DNA from: Lachnobacterium bovis | GTDB taxonomy: Bacteria > Bacillota > Clostridia > Lachnospirales > Lachnospiraceae | DNA length: 64,000 bases | Reading direction: 5' to 3' | Assembly: GCF_900111325.1 (NCBI RefSeq) | Contig: NZ_FOGW01000013.1 | Coordinates: 1 to 64,000, forward strand | Shown: positions 27,594-36,703 of the stretch, piece by piece | Layout of the letters: the number at the start of each line of letters is the position of its first letter | How positions within the stretch are numbered: position 1 is the stretch's first letter | Position numbers and translations under genes: made by a program | Notes under the pieces: model-generated | Told to the model about the DNA's origin: nothing | Databases searched by the model: none | The model's input: only the letters and a program-made list of their open reading frames with translations

Positions 27594-27648
27594 ATGAAAT
27601 GCATGGAAGCGGACTCGCCAGTTGGCAGAATTAGGAGAAATGATATAG

Positions 27649-29097
27649 ATGAGAATTAACCATAATTTATCGGCTGTTATTACCAATACACAGTTAAAGA
27701 AAATAGAAGAAAGATTAGCGGCGTCTACAGAGCGATTATCAACAGGTTATAAAATTAATAAACCAGGAGATAATCCAGCGGGCCTTGCAATTTCGTATAG
27801 AATGACTTCACAAACCAAAGGTGTTACGCAAGCAAAGGATAATACTTCTTCAGGAATTTCAGTAATGCAAGTAGCAGATGGTGCACTTGGAGAAATTGTA
27901 GCAGTATTACAAAGAATGAGAGAGTTGTGCGTTCAGGCGGCAAGTGATTCGAATGTTTATGATGATAAGCAAGCTATCCAAAAAGAAATCGAAAAATTAA
28001 AACAAGAAGTAGATAGAATTGCAGCTGATACACAATTTAATAGTAAAAATTTATTAGATGGAAGTCAGGATATTAGATCTTATGCAGATAATGCAGATAG
28101 GATTATGACTTCAGATGAAGTAAAAGCTGGATTTTATAAATATGAAATTGTAAGTCCAGCAGTGAAAGCTCATATGGATATGAATCCAATTGATTTTACG
28201 ACAGATGATCCCTTTGGTGTAGAAGGAAAATTGACAATCAATGGAAGCATTATTGATTTAACTGCAGATATGACTAACAAAGAAGTTTATGAAAAAATCA
28301 GAAAAGGTGCTGAAATTGGAGAAGGAAAATTTAGTAGAGAAAACGGACAAAACAAATTAGAAGCAATTGAGTATGGTGAAGATTATCAGTTTAACATTAC
28401 ATGTTCGTCTCAGGAATTAGCAGATAAATTATTTGCAAATTCGGGTGATTTTACCACTGTAGAAGGTGGAGTAAGCTTTGTGACAGATGATTTGCAAAAT
28501 TATTCTCAATATGGTGGTAAAGATGTTGGGGTTAATTTAATTCCATCAGATGACGGATTTTCTGAGAATGCTACTGCTTACACGAAAGGCAACAGAATAG
28601 AGGTAACAGATATTGGTGGATTTAATATAGATTTCTTAAATGTACTTGATAAAGATACATATGCAGCTGCAGGAACGCAAGAAATAGAAGTGACAGATAT
28701 TGGTGATATTACTATGCAGGTTGGATCTAATCAGTATCAGGAAATTGATGTTAGAATTCCAAAAGTTTCATCAGAGGCTTTATATATTGAAAAAATCGAC
28801 GTTTCTACGACAAATGGTGGAGGACGTGGAATTGCTTTATTAGATGAGGCTATAGCAGCAGTTTCTAAAATTAGATCTGGGGTTGGTGCAGCACAAAATA
28901 GATTAAATTATGCAGCAAACAGTTTATCAGAATTAGAAGTTAATATGACAAATGCATTTGCTACACTTATGGATACGGATATGGCTGAAGAAATGACAAC
29001 ATATACAGAACAAAATATATTAAATCAAGCTACGATTTCAGTTTTATCGCAGGCAAATGATATGCCACAACAAATTTTAGCGTTATTAACAAAATAA
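27649..29097 (+). CDS. Flagellin
   Basis: 482 residues. The N-terminal D0/D1 domain (MRINHNLSAVITNTQL...RLSTGYKINKPGDNPAGLAIS) and the C-terminal D1/D0 domain (AQNRLNYAANSLSELEVNMTNAF...QANDMPQQILALL) are typical, including the pattern recognised by flagellar type III export. The middle 230 residues (about 170-400) are variable and contain two related beta-rich stretches with 'VTDIGG/VTDIGD' motifs. There is no signal peptide, as expected for this secretion route. The gene has a sigma-28 promoter and a structured leader and is followed by a FliS-like chaperone gene after 20 bases. Confidence 0.94.
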   Translation: MRINHNLSAVITNTQLKKIEERLAASTERLSTGYKINKPGDNPAGLAISYRMTSQTKGVTQAKDNTSSGISVMQVADGALGEIVAVLQRMRELCVQAASDSNVYDDKQAIQKEIEKLKQEVDRIAADTQFNSKNLLDGSQDIRSYADNADRIMTSDEVKAGFYKYEIVSPAVKAHMDMNPIDFTTDDPFGVEGKLTINGSIIDLTADMTNKEVYEKIRKGAEIGEGKFSRENGQNKLEAIEYGEDYQFNITCSSQELADKLFANSGDFTTVEGGVSFVTDDLQNYSQYGGKDVGVNLIPSDDGFSENATAYTKGNRIEVTDIGGFNIDFLNVLDKDTYAAAGTQEIEVTDIGDITMQVGSNQYQEIDVRIPKVSSEALYIEKIDVSTTNGGGRGIALLDEAIAAVSKIRSGVGAAQNRLNYAANSLSELEVNMTNAFATLMDTDMAEEMTTYTEQNILNQATISVLSQANDMPQQILALLTK

Positions 29098-29117
29098 GAT
29101 GGGAGAGAAGATAAGTT

Positions 29118-29591
29118 ATGACACAAGAAAAGATTCAAGAATTTACAAGACGTTTAAGTCAATGCAATAAGAGCGAGCTTACAATCATTAACTATGAAAT
29201 TGCATTTACTTATATGGAGGACGCAGAATCTGCATATAATAATGGTGATTATGCTGAATTTAAAAAGAATATTGAGTGGGCTGAAAAAGCAATTGAAGAA
29301 TTAAGAAGCGTTTTGAACTTTGAGTATGAGTTGTCGAATAATTTAAATGAAATCTACTTATATTGTAATAGAAGTCTATCAGAAAGTGTTTACAAAAATG
29401 AAACAAACGGCATTAAGGAAGCTAAAAAGTTGTTGGAAAAATTGTATGAAAGTTTTAGAGTTGCGGCAGAATCAGATAATTCTGGAAGCATGATGGATAA
29501 TGTGCAAAATGTATATGCAGGAATAACATATTCAAAAAATGATTTGAATGAAACATATACGAACGATTCAAATAGAGGATTTTTGGCTTGA
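29118..29591 (+). CDS. FliS-like flagellin export chaperone
   Basis: 157 residues, all helical by composition. TQEKIQEFTRRLSQCNKSELTIINYEIAFTYMEDA and the KAIEELRSVLNFEYELSNNLNEIYLYC segment follow the FliS four-helix pattern, including the LNxxYxYxxR-like end (LNEIYLYCNRSL). FliS normally caps the C-terminus of flagellin and delivers it to the export gate. Its place 20 bases after flagellin, before a terminator, supports this role. The N- and C-termini are longer than in classical FliS (about 130 residues). Confidence 0.8.
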   Translation: MTQEKIQEFTRRLSQCNKSELTIINYEIAFTYMEDAESAYNNGDYAEFKKNIEWAEKAIEELRSVLNFEYELSNNLNEIYLYCNRSLSESVYKNETNGIKEAKKLLEKLYESFRVAAESDNSGSMMDNVQNVYAGITYSKNDLNETYTNDSNRGFLA

Positions 29592-29620
29592 TAAAATTTA
29601 ATAGGTGAAAAATAAAAAAG

Positions 29621-29651
29621 TCGCCAAGAAATTTAGGTTTCTTGGCGATTT
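29621..29651 (+). terminator. Terminator of the flagellin operon
   Basis: tcgccaagaaa (29621-29631) pairs perfectly with tttcttggcga (29638-29648), followed by a short T tract. Confidence 0.88.
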
Positions 29652-29779
29652 GTTATGTTTTTGATATAAATTTATTATAGGGAAAATCTTTTATTATGTT
29701 TCTTATTACAAAAAAATAAAAAAATAGAAGTTGTAAAATGGATGTTTTTTACAAATATCACAAATCAAATAAAAAGTTG

Positions 29780-29808
29780 TGGACAAAGGTAAAAAATCTT
29801 GTTATACT
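29780..29808 (+). promoter_or_regulatory. Promoter of the Tad pilus locus
   Basis: tggaca (29780-29785), a 17-base spacer and tatact (29803-29808), a good sigma-A match 26 bases before the first tad gene. Confidence 0.7.
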
Positions 29809-29833
29809 TCAAAAAGTAAATGAGGTGATAAAC

Positions 29834-30343
29834 ATGACAAATCTAAGTGCCTCACATTTTATTCTTTTTATCGTTCTGATAATAGCAGTTTTCCAGGATA
29901 TTAAAACTTATAAGATAAAGAATAAGACGATTTTAGCAGGCATTTCTTTAGGAATCATATTAAATTTATTTCAAAATGCGTATCCATTAAAGGTTGGTCT
30001 CATTAATAAAATCATTGTGATATTAGTTTTATATATATTTTATAGAATAAAAGCAATCGGATCAGGCGATGTGAAATTATACTTTGTGTGTGCTTTTTTT
30101 GTAGAATATTCGTTATTTTATAAGATTATATTTATTTCATTTGTTCTTGGAGCGATAATTTCGATTATAAAGCTAATTGTTGATAAAAAATTCAAATTCA
30201 TTTTATTTAAATTTTTTATCTATATAAGAGATCTCTTCTATGGACGTGTCAGAAAATATGAGGTTGAAAAAGATCAAAAAAAATCTGTAATACATTTTTC
30301 GATTCCAATTTTTTTAGCAGTTGTCATTAATTTTTGTATCTAA
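29834..30343 (+). CDS. A24-type prepilin peptidase (TadV/CpaA-like)
   Basis: 169 residues from this start, with about five to six hydrophobic helices. Type IV prepilin peptidases cleave the leader from pilins at the inner face of the membrane with two aspartates. These are seen in AVFQDIKTYKIKN and in the GSGDVKLY motif (GxGD class). ATG at 29834 has gaggtgat upstream and lies just behind the promoter; the longer frame from 29738 would overlap that promoter. It opens the Tad pilus operon. A second A24 peptidase is encoded at 37462. Confidence 0.88.
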   Translation: MTNLSASHFILFIVLIIAVFQDIKTYKIKNKTILAGISLGIILNLFQNAYPLKVGLINKIIVILVLYIFYRIKAIGSGDVKLYFVCAFFVEYSLFYKIIFISFVLGAIISIIKLIVDKKFKFILFKFFIYIRDLFYGRVRKYEVEKDQKKSVIHFSIPIFLAVVINFCI

Positions 30344-30384
30344 CATAATGAACTAAATTAGTCATAGGAAAGGAAGTAATTTAT

Positions 30385-31440
30385 ATGAAAAAAATAAAAT
30401 CTGGTTTTCTTGAGAAAAATAGTGAGTATATAAGGCGATTGAATAATTATATTTTAAAAAATAACAATGACAAAATAGAATCATTTGTTTTTAGTGAAAT
30501 TCAAAAATTAAAGGATTTTTTGGAGCGAACATCAGAAGAGATTGATTTATTATTTTTTGAAGAAAATCCGGAAAATTATAATGAAATAGTAAGTATATGT
30601 GAATTATATAATATAAAAATGATTTGTTTTGCAGAAAATATTAATGAAGTTGGAAAGAATAATCTAGAATCTGGAGATGAAAAAAATCTAATAGTAGTAG
30701 ATAAATTTACAGATGTTGATCAATTGCTAGAGGATACATATTACGATATTTGCGATGAAGAGTATACTCTAAATATTGATAAAAGCAGTATTAATACTTC
30801 AAAAATAATTGGAGTTTATTCCTTAGCAAATTCCCAATTTCAGTTACCTTTTTCACTTTTTGCAGCGGAAAGTATTTCGGAAAATGATATTTCAAACGAT
30901 AGAGTTTTACTGCTTGATATGCAAGAAAATAGTGGTCTTAAATTGTTTTTAAATCAAAACAATCAAAATTCAAATAAAATGGGACTTGAAGATTTATTAG
31001 TGATGACAGAAACCGGGACTATATCAAGTAAACGTTTAACAAGTTGTAAAAGTTCGCTTGGTAAGATAGATATTATTAATCCACCAAAAGATTCATCTGT
31101 AATTGCAGATATGACTTTTGAAATGTGGAAAAATATGATTAATATTTTAAGCAAAGAGTTGAAGTATAAATATATAATTATAAATTTTGGGACAAGGTGT
31201 ATAAATTTTTATGATGTATTAAAAGAATGTAAAAAGATTTATATTCTTAAAGATGAGTCATTAATTTCAAATAATAGATTATCTGATTTTTACCAAGAGT
31301 CTAACTTAAATGAATATGAAATTGTTGAAGAAATTTCGCTAATACAACCAAAGAATAAATTATTAGATATTTCTAAAATTGTCGAAGCTTGGAAATGGAG
31401 CGAATTTGGAGATTCAATAAGAAAGAGACTGGTGATCTAA
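30385..31440 (+). CDS. tadZ: TadZ/CpaE-like pilus localisation protein
   Basis: 351 residues. An N-terminal receiver-like region (about 1-125, without clear phosphorylation residues) is followed by a MinD/CpaE-like ATPase fold. The P-loop position (SKIIGVYSLANSQFQLPFSLFAAES) is degenerate, without a Walker lysine. This matches the CpaE/TadZ arrangement in which the protein places the pilus machine at the cell pole. It lies between the prepilin peptidase and tadA; the tadA start is three bases after this stop. ggaaagg precedes ATG. Confidence 0.78.
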   Translation: MKKIKSGFLEKNSEYIRRLNNYILKNNNDKIESFVFSEIQKLKDFLERTSEEIDLLFFEENPENYNEIVSICELYNIKMICFAENINEVGKNNLESGDEKNLIVVDKFTDVDQLLEDTYYDICDEEYTLNIDKSSINTSKIIGVYSLANSQFQLPFSLFAAESISENDISNDRVLLLDMQENSGLKLFLNQNNQNSNKMGLEDLLVMTETGTISSKRLTSCKSSLGKIDIINPPKDSSVIADMTFEMWKNMINILSKELKYKYIIINFGTRCINFYDVLKECKKIYILKDESLISNNRLSDFYQESNLNEYEIVEEISLIQPKNKLLDISKIVEAWKWSEFGDSIRKRLVI

Positions 31441-31442
31441 TA

Positions 31443-32639
31443 ATGAATAATTCAGATACAAAAATATATGAAAATATACGAGAAGATGTTCTTAAACGTT
31501 TAGATTTTACAAGAGAAGTTGATGATGAAGAAATAAAATGCATTATCGGAGAAGAAACAGTAAAAAATCTAAATGGTATAAATTTTAAAATACAAGAACG
31601 TATCGAACTAGAAAAAAGTATTTTTAATTCATTAAGGAAATTTGATGTCTTACAGGATTTGATAGATAATCCTCAGGTAAGTGAAATAATGATAAATGGA
31701 CCTAAAAATATTTTTTATGAAGAAGCTGGAATAATAAAAAAATCAAATCTAAATTTTGCGTCTGAAGAAAAATTGCATGATGTTATACAACAAATTGTTG
31801 GAAAACATAATCGAGTAGTAAATGAAGCAAATCCTATAGTAGATACACGTTTGCCAAATGGATCAAGAGTTAATATAGTTTTAGCTCCGATTTCTTTAAA
31901 TGGTTCTTCTATATCAATAAGAAAGTTCCCAAGTAAACCATTAGAAATGGATGATTTAATAAAAAAATGTAGTATAACTGAGGAAGCGGCAGTTTTTTTG
32001 AAGATGTTAGTAAAAGCTAGATACAATATTTTTATTTCAGGAGGAACAAGTTCTGGTAAGACAACTTTTTTGAATGCATTATCACAATTTATTAATTCAG
32101 ATGAAAGAATTATCACAATAGAAGATTCCGCAGAACTACAAATTCAAGGTGTAGAAAATATTGTGAGATTAGAAACGAGAAATGCAAACGTTGATGGTGT
32201 AACACCAATTACAATAAGAGATCTTATTAAATCTGCATTAAGAATGAGACCGGATAGAATTATAGTAGGTGAATGTAGAGGCGAAGAAACACTAGATATG
32301 TTACAGGCGATGAATACAGGACATGATGGAAGTTTATCAACAGGACATGCAAATTCAAGCAGAGATATTCTCTATAGAATTGAAACAATGGTACTTATGG
32401 GAGTAGATATTCCACTTCCTGCAATAAGATCACAAATAGCATCAGGTATAGATATCATTGTTCATTTAGGAAGGTGCATTGATAAATCAAGAAAAGTTCT
32501 TGAAATCGCAGAAGTAAATGGCTTGAAAAATGGAGAAATTCAATTGAATAAAATCTATGAGATTAATTCAGAAAATATATTAATAAAGTGCAATGAATTA
32601 ATCAATCAAGATAAGTTAATCATGTCAGGAGTAATATAG
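31443..32639 (+). CDS. tadA: TadA/CpaF secretion ATPase
   Basis: 398 residues. It is a hexameric type II/IV secretion ATPase powering pilus assembly. Walker A GGTSSGKTT lies at residues 200-208, the Asp box is IITIEDSAEL, Walker B is MRPDRIIVGECRGEE, and the His box is TGHDGSLSTGHANS. The N-terminal PQVSEIMINGP is typical of the CpaF family. ATG at 31443 is chosen, just after tadZ with tggtgat upstream; a frame extending to 31389 would run into tadZ. It ends directly before tadB with zero gap. Confidence 0.95.
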   Translation: MNNSDTKIYENIREDVLKRLDFTREVDDEEIKCIIGEETVKNLNGINFKIQERIELEKSIFNSLRKFDVLQDLIDNPQVSEIMINGPKNIFYEEAGIIKKSNLNFASEEKLHDVIQQIVGKHNRVVNEANPIVDTRLPNGSRVNIVLAPISLNGSSISIRKFPSKPLEMDDLIKKCSITEEAAVFLKMLVKARYNIFISGGTSSGKTTFLNALSQFINSDERIITIEDSAELQIQGVENIVRLETRNANVDGVTPITIRDLIKSALRMRPDRIIVGECRGEETLDMLQAMNTGHDGSLSTGHANSSRDILYRIETMVLMGVDIPLPAIRSQIASGIDIIVHLGRCIDKSRKVLEIAEVNGLKNGEIQLNKIYEINSENILIKCNELINQDKLIMSGVI

Positions 32640-33389
32640 ATGAACAGTAATATTAATTATAACGAATATATACTTTCAAAAATAGAAAAAAAGAAAATTC
32701 TATTTATCAGTATAATTCTTACGATAGTAATAGCATTTCTTTTTTATAATTCTCCAATAGCATTAATAATATTTTTTTTACTGTATAAATTAGTTAAGGA
32801 TAAACTTATAGAAGATGGTAAAACTAAAAGGAGAAAAATTCTCGAAAATCAATTTGTTGATGCGCTACAGAGTATATCAACTTCTATTTTATCAGGATAT
32901 TCCGTAGAAAATGCATTTAAAGAAGCGGAAAATGAGATAGAACAATTACATTCTAAAAAATCCGTAATGTATAAAGAATTAAACCAAATAAATAAATCGG
33001 TCGATTTAAATATACCATTAGAACAATTGCTAGATGATTTTGCTCAAAGATCTGGTGTAGAAGAAATAAAAAATTTTGCAGAAGTATTTTATTATGCTAA
33101 AAGAGGTAGTGGCGATTTTGTAAAGATAATAGAAAAATCGGTATCACATATAAGAGAAAGTATTGATATTTCTAATGAAATTAATGTTTTAATTGCTGCA
33201 AAAAAATACGAACAAAAAATAATGAGTATGGTACCAATTTTTATTATTGCTTATTTAAGAGTAACTTCTGGTGGATATTTAAATCCGCTCTATAATAATT
33301 TTTTTGGCGCTTTTTTTATGAGTATATGTTTAGTAGCTTATTATATTTCTTTAAAATGGGAGAAAAAAATTTTAGAAATAGAGGTTTAA
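32640..33389 (+). CDS. tadB: TadB-like pilus assembly membrane protein
   Basis: 249 residues. Two hydrophobic N-terminal segments (about 18-50), a cytoplasmic type II secretion F domain (about 60-180: FVDALQSISTSILSGYSVENAFKEAENE) and two C-terminal helices follow the TadB pattern. It works with TadC as the membrane platform contacted by TadA. The ATG follows the tadA stop immediately and the stop is followed directly by tadC, so the three are translationally coupled. Confidence 0.88.
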   Translation: MNSNINYNEYILSKIEKKKILFISIILTIVIAFLFYNSPIALIIFFLLYKLVKDKLIEDGKTKRRKILENQFVDALQSISTSILSGYSVENAFKEAENEIEQLHSKKSVMYKELNQINKSVDLNIPLEQLLDDFAQRSGVEEIKNFAEVFYYAKRGSGDFVKIIEKSVSHIRESIDISNEINVLIAAKKYEQKIMSMVPIFIIAYLRVTSGGYLNPLYNNFFGAFFMSICLVAYYISLKWEKKILEIEV

Positions 33390-34607
33390 ATGAACAAGAG
33401 TAAAATAGATAAAAAAAAGTTAATGATTATATGTATTATTTTTGCTTTATTCGGTTTAGCTGCTGATATTATTGGATTTCTTGGAAAGGATAATTTGATT
33501 TTAAAGAAAAATAAAAGCGGAGAAGGGCAGAAAATAGTACATGTTAAAATTGACGCAGATGGAGTTGTTAAAAATTATGATTATGACATCAAAATTCGTG
33601 AATCATTAATTACAGCTAAACAAGCGGCAAAATTTTTGAAACAAGCAAAAAAAGAAATTAGTAGTCAAATTTTTGCAAAAGGAGATAATGTAAATCATGT
33701 AACTAAAAAATTACAACTTAAAGAAAAATGGGCAGATGGAATGGTTGCAGCAGAATGGTACTTTGATCGTTATGATGTTATAACACCAGCAGGAAAGCCA
33801 ATTTTTAATAAAATATCAAAAAAAGGAAGTAAGGTTAATCTTCATATAAATCTTATTTGTGGCCAGTATTCTGATAAAACCACACTAAAAATGATACTCT
33901 ATCGCAAAAAACTTTCTAAAAAAGAAAATCTTATATATGAATTAGATTCTAAAATTGCAAATAATCAAATAAATTCCCAAACTCAATATTTTAATTTACC
34001 GCAGAGAATAGATGGAGTGGAAGTAAAATGGAAAAAGAAATCAAAATTTTATTTTGTAAAAATATTATTTTTTTCTTTTATAGTAATGATTTTATTGAAA
34101 CTATCTGAGTTAGAAGAAATGAAAAATAAAGAAAAGATGAGACAAATGCAACTTAGAATTGATTATTCACAAATTGTAAGCAAGTTTGTGATTTTGATTG
34201 GTGCAGGTATGTCGATATCAAGTTGTCTTCATAGAATTGCAGAAAATGCTAAAAATAATAATGAAGAATTAGGAAATAAAGAAGGTTATAAACAACTTAT
34301 TATTACTAGTAATGAGATAAAAGATGGTATTTCGGATAGAATTGCCATTCAGAAACTTGCAGAGAGGGTAAAAATTCCAGAATATAGAAGATTTTCAAGG
34401 CTTTTAATTCAAAATATGCAAAAAGGGTCGACAAGTTTGGCAAAATCTTTAGAAGAAGAGATGTATAAGTCCTTTGAAATTAGAAAAAATTTAGCAAAAA
34501 AATTAGGAGAAGAAGCCAGTACAAAACTTTTAGGCCCAATGATGATAATGTTTGGAATTGTAATGGCGGTGGTTATTGCACCTGCCATATTTACATTTCA
34601 CATATAA
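33390..34607 (+). CDS. tadC: TadC-like pilus assembly membrane protein with extra N-terminal domain
   Basis: 405 residues. The C-terminal part (about 215-405) is the usual T2SS-F/TadC module: a membrane helix near 220-240, then DYSQIVSKFVILIGAGMSISSCLHRIAENA and a final membrane helix GPMMIMFGIVMAVVIAPAIF. The N-terminal part is unusual: one membrane helix (about 10-30) followed by some 170 residues rich in beta-type sequence and Lys, predicted outside the cell. Ordinary TadC lacks this extracytoplasmic domain. It begins directly after the tadB stop. Confidence 0.85.
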   Translation: MNKSKIDKKKLMIICIIFALFGLAADIIGFLGKDNLILKKNKSGEGQKIVHVKIDADGVVKNYDYDIKIRESLITAKQAAKFLKQAKKEISSQIFAKGDNVNHVTKKLQLKEKWADGMVAAEWYFDRYDVITPAGKPIFNKISKKGSKVNLHINLICGQYSDKTTLKMILYRKKLSKKENLIYELDSKIANNQINSQTQYFNLPQRIDGVEVKWKKKSKFYFVKILFFSFIVMILLKLSELEEMKNKEKMRQMQLRIDYSQIVSKFVILIGAGMSISSCLHRIAENAKNNNEELGNKEGYKQLIITSNEIKDGISDRIAIQKLAERVKIPEYRRFSRLLIQNMQKGSTSLAKSLEEEMYKSFEIRKNLAKKLGEEASTKLLGPMMIMFGIVMAVVIAPAIFTFHI

Positions 34608-34639
34608 AAAACTAATAAAAAAAGAAAGGAGAATCAGGG

Positions 34640-34681
34640 TTGATTAGAATACTTTTTAATAACTCTGAAAAAAAGAAATGA
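34640..34681 (+). CDS. 13-codon leader ORF coupled to the Flp pilin start
   Basis: A TTG at 34640 stands seven bases after aaaggaga and opens a frame for MIRILFNNSEKKK. Its TGA (34679-34681) overlaps the Flp ATG (34678-34680) as ATGA. The Flp start itself has only a weak site (aaaaaaagaaatg), so coupling through this leader would explain how the pilin is translated. Whether the peptide is made is untested. Confidence 0.4.
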   Translation: MIRILFNNSEKKK

Positions 34682-34878
34682 AATTTTTAAAAAAATTAAA
34701 AGACACAGAATTAGTTAATGTTAAGAACTTTTTAAAGGAGGAAGACGGTGTAGGTGTTGTAGAAATGATCTTAATATTGGTCGTTTTAATAGGCTTGGTA
34801 CTAATTTTCAAAGAACAGTTAACATCAATTGTAAATAAAATCTTTAAAACAATATCTGATAAAGCATCTTCTGTTTAA
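34678..34878 (+). CDS. flp: Flp-type IVb pilin
   Basis: 66 residues, usual Flp prepilin size. A charged leader with Lys, then a Glu/Asp-Gly site (KEEDGVGVVEMILILVVLIGLVLIF): the A24 peptidase should cut around the Gly, and the Glu at position 5 after the cut is retained. The hydrophobic helix forms the pilus core. It follows tadC and precedes the pseudopilin-type genes, as in other Tad loci. It is probably the major pilus subunit. Confidence 0.88.
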   Translation: MKFLKKLKDTELVNVKNFLKEEDGVGVVEMILILVVLIGLVLIFKEQLTSIVNKIFKTISDKASSV

Positions 34879-34901
34879 AAGAAAGAAAAAAATAAATAAC
34901 T

Positions 34902-36512
34902 ATGAAAAAAACTCAAAAAGCGAGTATTACAGTTTTTGCAACTTTATCCTTTATGTTGGTTCTTGCAGTTTCCTTTTCTTTATTGGAAGCGGCAAGAATT
35001 ACAGAAATACAAAAAGTTACGCGAATGAATTCAGATGCTGTATTAGAAGGTGTTTTTGCAGAATATAATACGCCATTATATCAAAAATATGGTTTGCTAG
35101 GATATTGGGCGGATAATGAGAAAGGAAATGTTAGTTTTGATTCAACTATATCAAAAATACAAAATTATACGTATCAAAATTTAAAAAATCAACCATATTT
35201 GTATAATAAAAATGCCTTAAATTTACTTAGAGTTAGTAATTGTGATATAAAAGTAGAAAAATATATGTTAATGACAGATGATAATGGAAGGGCATTTACA
35301 CAATCAATAGTTGAAAAAGAAAAACGAACAATTCCTCAAAGATTAGTTAATGAACTAAAGGAACGCCTAAGAAATATAGATGCAAATAAGTCTGGCGATA
35401 AAATGGATAAAGATTTAGATGATGCTCAAGAAGCAATTGATAATCCCAAGGAATACGCAAAAAAACATAATATTTCACTAGAAGACAATTATAAGAAAGA
35501 AGCTTCAAAGAACAATTCTACGATAGATGTTCCTAATGATAATAATACTGTAAATAAGGTAAGTGACGAGGTAAGTAAGTTTCCTGTGAATCAATCCGAG
35601 GCAGTATCAAATGAAAAAACAAATCCGTTAAAGGTGATAAATAATTTAAGAAAAAAAGGTATCCTAGAATTAGTTTTAGAGAAACCGGGTGAAGTATCTA
35701 ATAATGAAATTGATCTTAAGAAGTCATTGTCCAAAAGACGCATATTAAGTGGAAATATAAAGGTTACATCTGAAAGTATGTTGATAGACAAAGTCGCACT
35801 AACACACTATTTTAGTGAGTATTTTTCTTCATATACTAAACCAAGGCGAGAAGGTGCTTTACAATATGAACAAGAATATATTTTATCAGGAAAAAAAGAT
35901 GATTGCTCAAATTTGAAAAGTACAATAAATAAAATATTAGTAATGCGAACAGCCTCTAACATGGCGGCTATTTATAAGGATCCGTCAAAAATGTCTCAGA
36001 TCGAAGCTTTAGCAAATTCATTGGGTGTTGTAACAGCAAATCCAGTTATTATGAAGTGTGCAAAAATTGGATTGATAACGGCATGGGCTTATGGTGAAAG
36101 TATCTTAGATTTAAGGACGCTTATGAGTGGAGGCAAAATTAGTATTATAAAATCTCAAAATGAGTGGACTTTAGGATTATCTAACATAGGATCATTAACG
36201 GATTTAAAATTTAAGGCTAAAGAAAATAAAAAAGGTATAAAGTATGAAGATTTTTTATCAGCTTTTCTAGCTTTAAAAAATCAAAAGGAAACTACAATAA
36301 ATGCAATGGACATTATAGAGCATACAATTGCACAACAAAAAGGATATGAAAAGTTTAGATTAGACAATGTGATAATAGAGGCTGAAGTTGATTATAGATA
36401 TCGAATAAACACTGTATTTCTAGGGTTTGTCAACTTGAATACAAGCAAAATTAGTTCAGTAGAAATAAATAATAAATCAAGGTATTCATATCTAAAAAAC
36501 TGTAAAGAATAG
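34902..36512 (+). CDS. DUF5702-like Tad-locus surface protein
   Basis: 536 residues. An N-terminal membrane helix (about 8-27, KASITVFATLSFMLVLAVSFSLLEAARI) with a TadE/TadG-like 'SITV' start is followed by a long extracytoplasmic part. Residues about 165-260 are charged and Asn/Asp-rich, probably a flexible linker. The C-terminal 250 residues include hydrophobic helices (AIYKDPSKMSQ, AKIGLITAWAYGESILDLRTL). I recall such proteins as DUF5702 members in monoderm Tad clusters; assignment is from context. The ribosome-binding site is weak, so translation may depend on the upstream gene. Confidence 0.7.
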   Translation: MKKTQKASITVFATLSFMLVLAVSFSLLEAARITEIQKVTRMNSDAVLEGVFAEYNTPLYQKYGLLGYWADNEKGNVSFDSTISKIQNYTYQNLKNQPYLYNKNALNLLRVSNCDIKVEKYMLMTDDNGRAFTQSIVEKEKRTIPQRLVNELKERLRNIDANKSGDKMDKDLDDAQEAIDNPKEYAKKHNISLEDNYKKEASKNNSTIDVPNDNNTVNKVSDEVSKFPVNQSEAVSNEKTNPLKVINNLRKKGILELVLEKPGEVSNNEIDLKKSLSKRRILSGNIKVTSESMLIDKVALTHYFSEYFSSYTKPRREGALQYEQEYILSGKKDDCSNLKSTINKILVMRTASNMAAIYKDPSKMSQIEALANSLGVVTANPVIMKCAKIGLITAWAYGESILDLRTLMSGGKISIIKSQNEWTLGLSNIGSLTDLKFKAKENKKGIKYEDFLSAFLALKNQKETTINAMDIIEHTIAQQKGYEKFRLDNVIIEAEVDYRYRINTVFLGFVNLNTSKISSVEINNKSRYSYLKNCKE

Positions 36513-36538
36513 TATAAAGATAATTAAAAAAAAATTTA

Positions 36539-36703
36539 ACCCATACATATTTCAGGTGTATATGGGTGTCTCTATAAAAACTCATCTCAAAATTAAAAAT
36601 AAATAATAATAAAAAAATAAAAAATAAATAAGAAAGGAAACTCTCTCAATATGAAAACGAAAAATAAACATACCAAAATTTCAGAGACACCCATATGCAC
36701 CTG
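36539..36703 (+). promoter_or_regulatory. Alternative RNA hairpins over the tadE start
   Basis: Positions 36553-36573 are complementary to 36683-36703 over 21 bases with one G-U pair, and the pairing can extend three more bases outward. The second arm lies inside tadE, codons 11-18, and the loop holds its ribosome-binding site and ATG. The first arm can instead pair with acccata at 36539-36545 (with tatgggt at 36561-36567) to form a local hairpin. The two folds exclude each other, which is the layout of an attenuator or translational switch. No T-run follows either. Confidence 0.5.
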
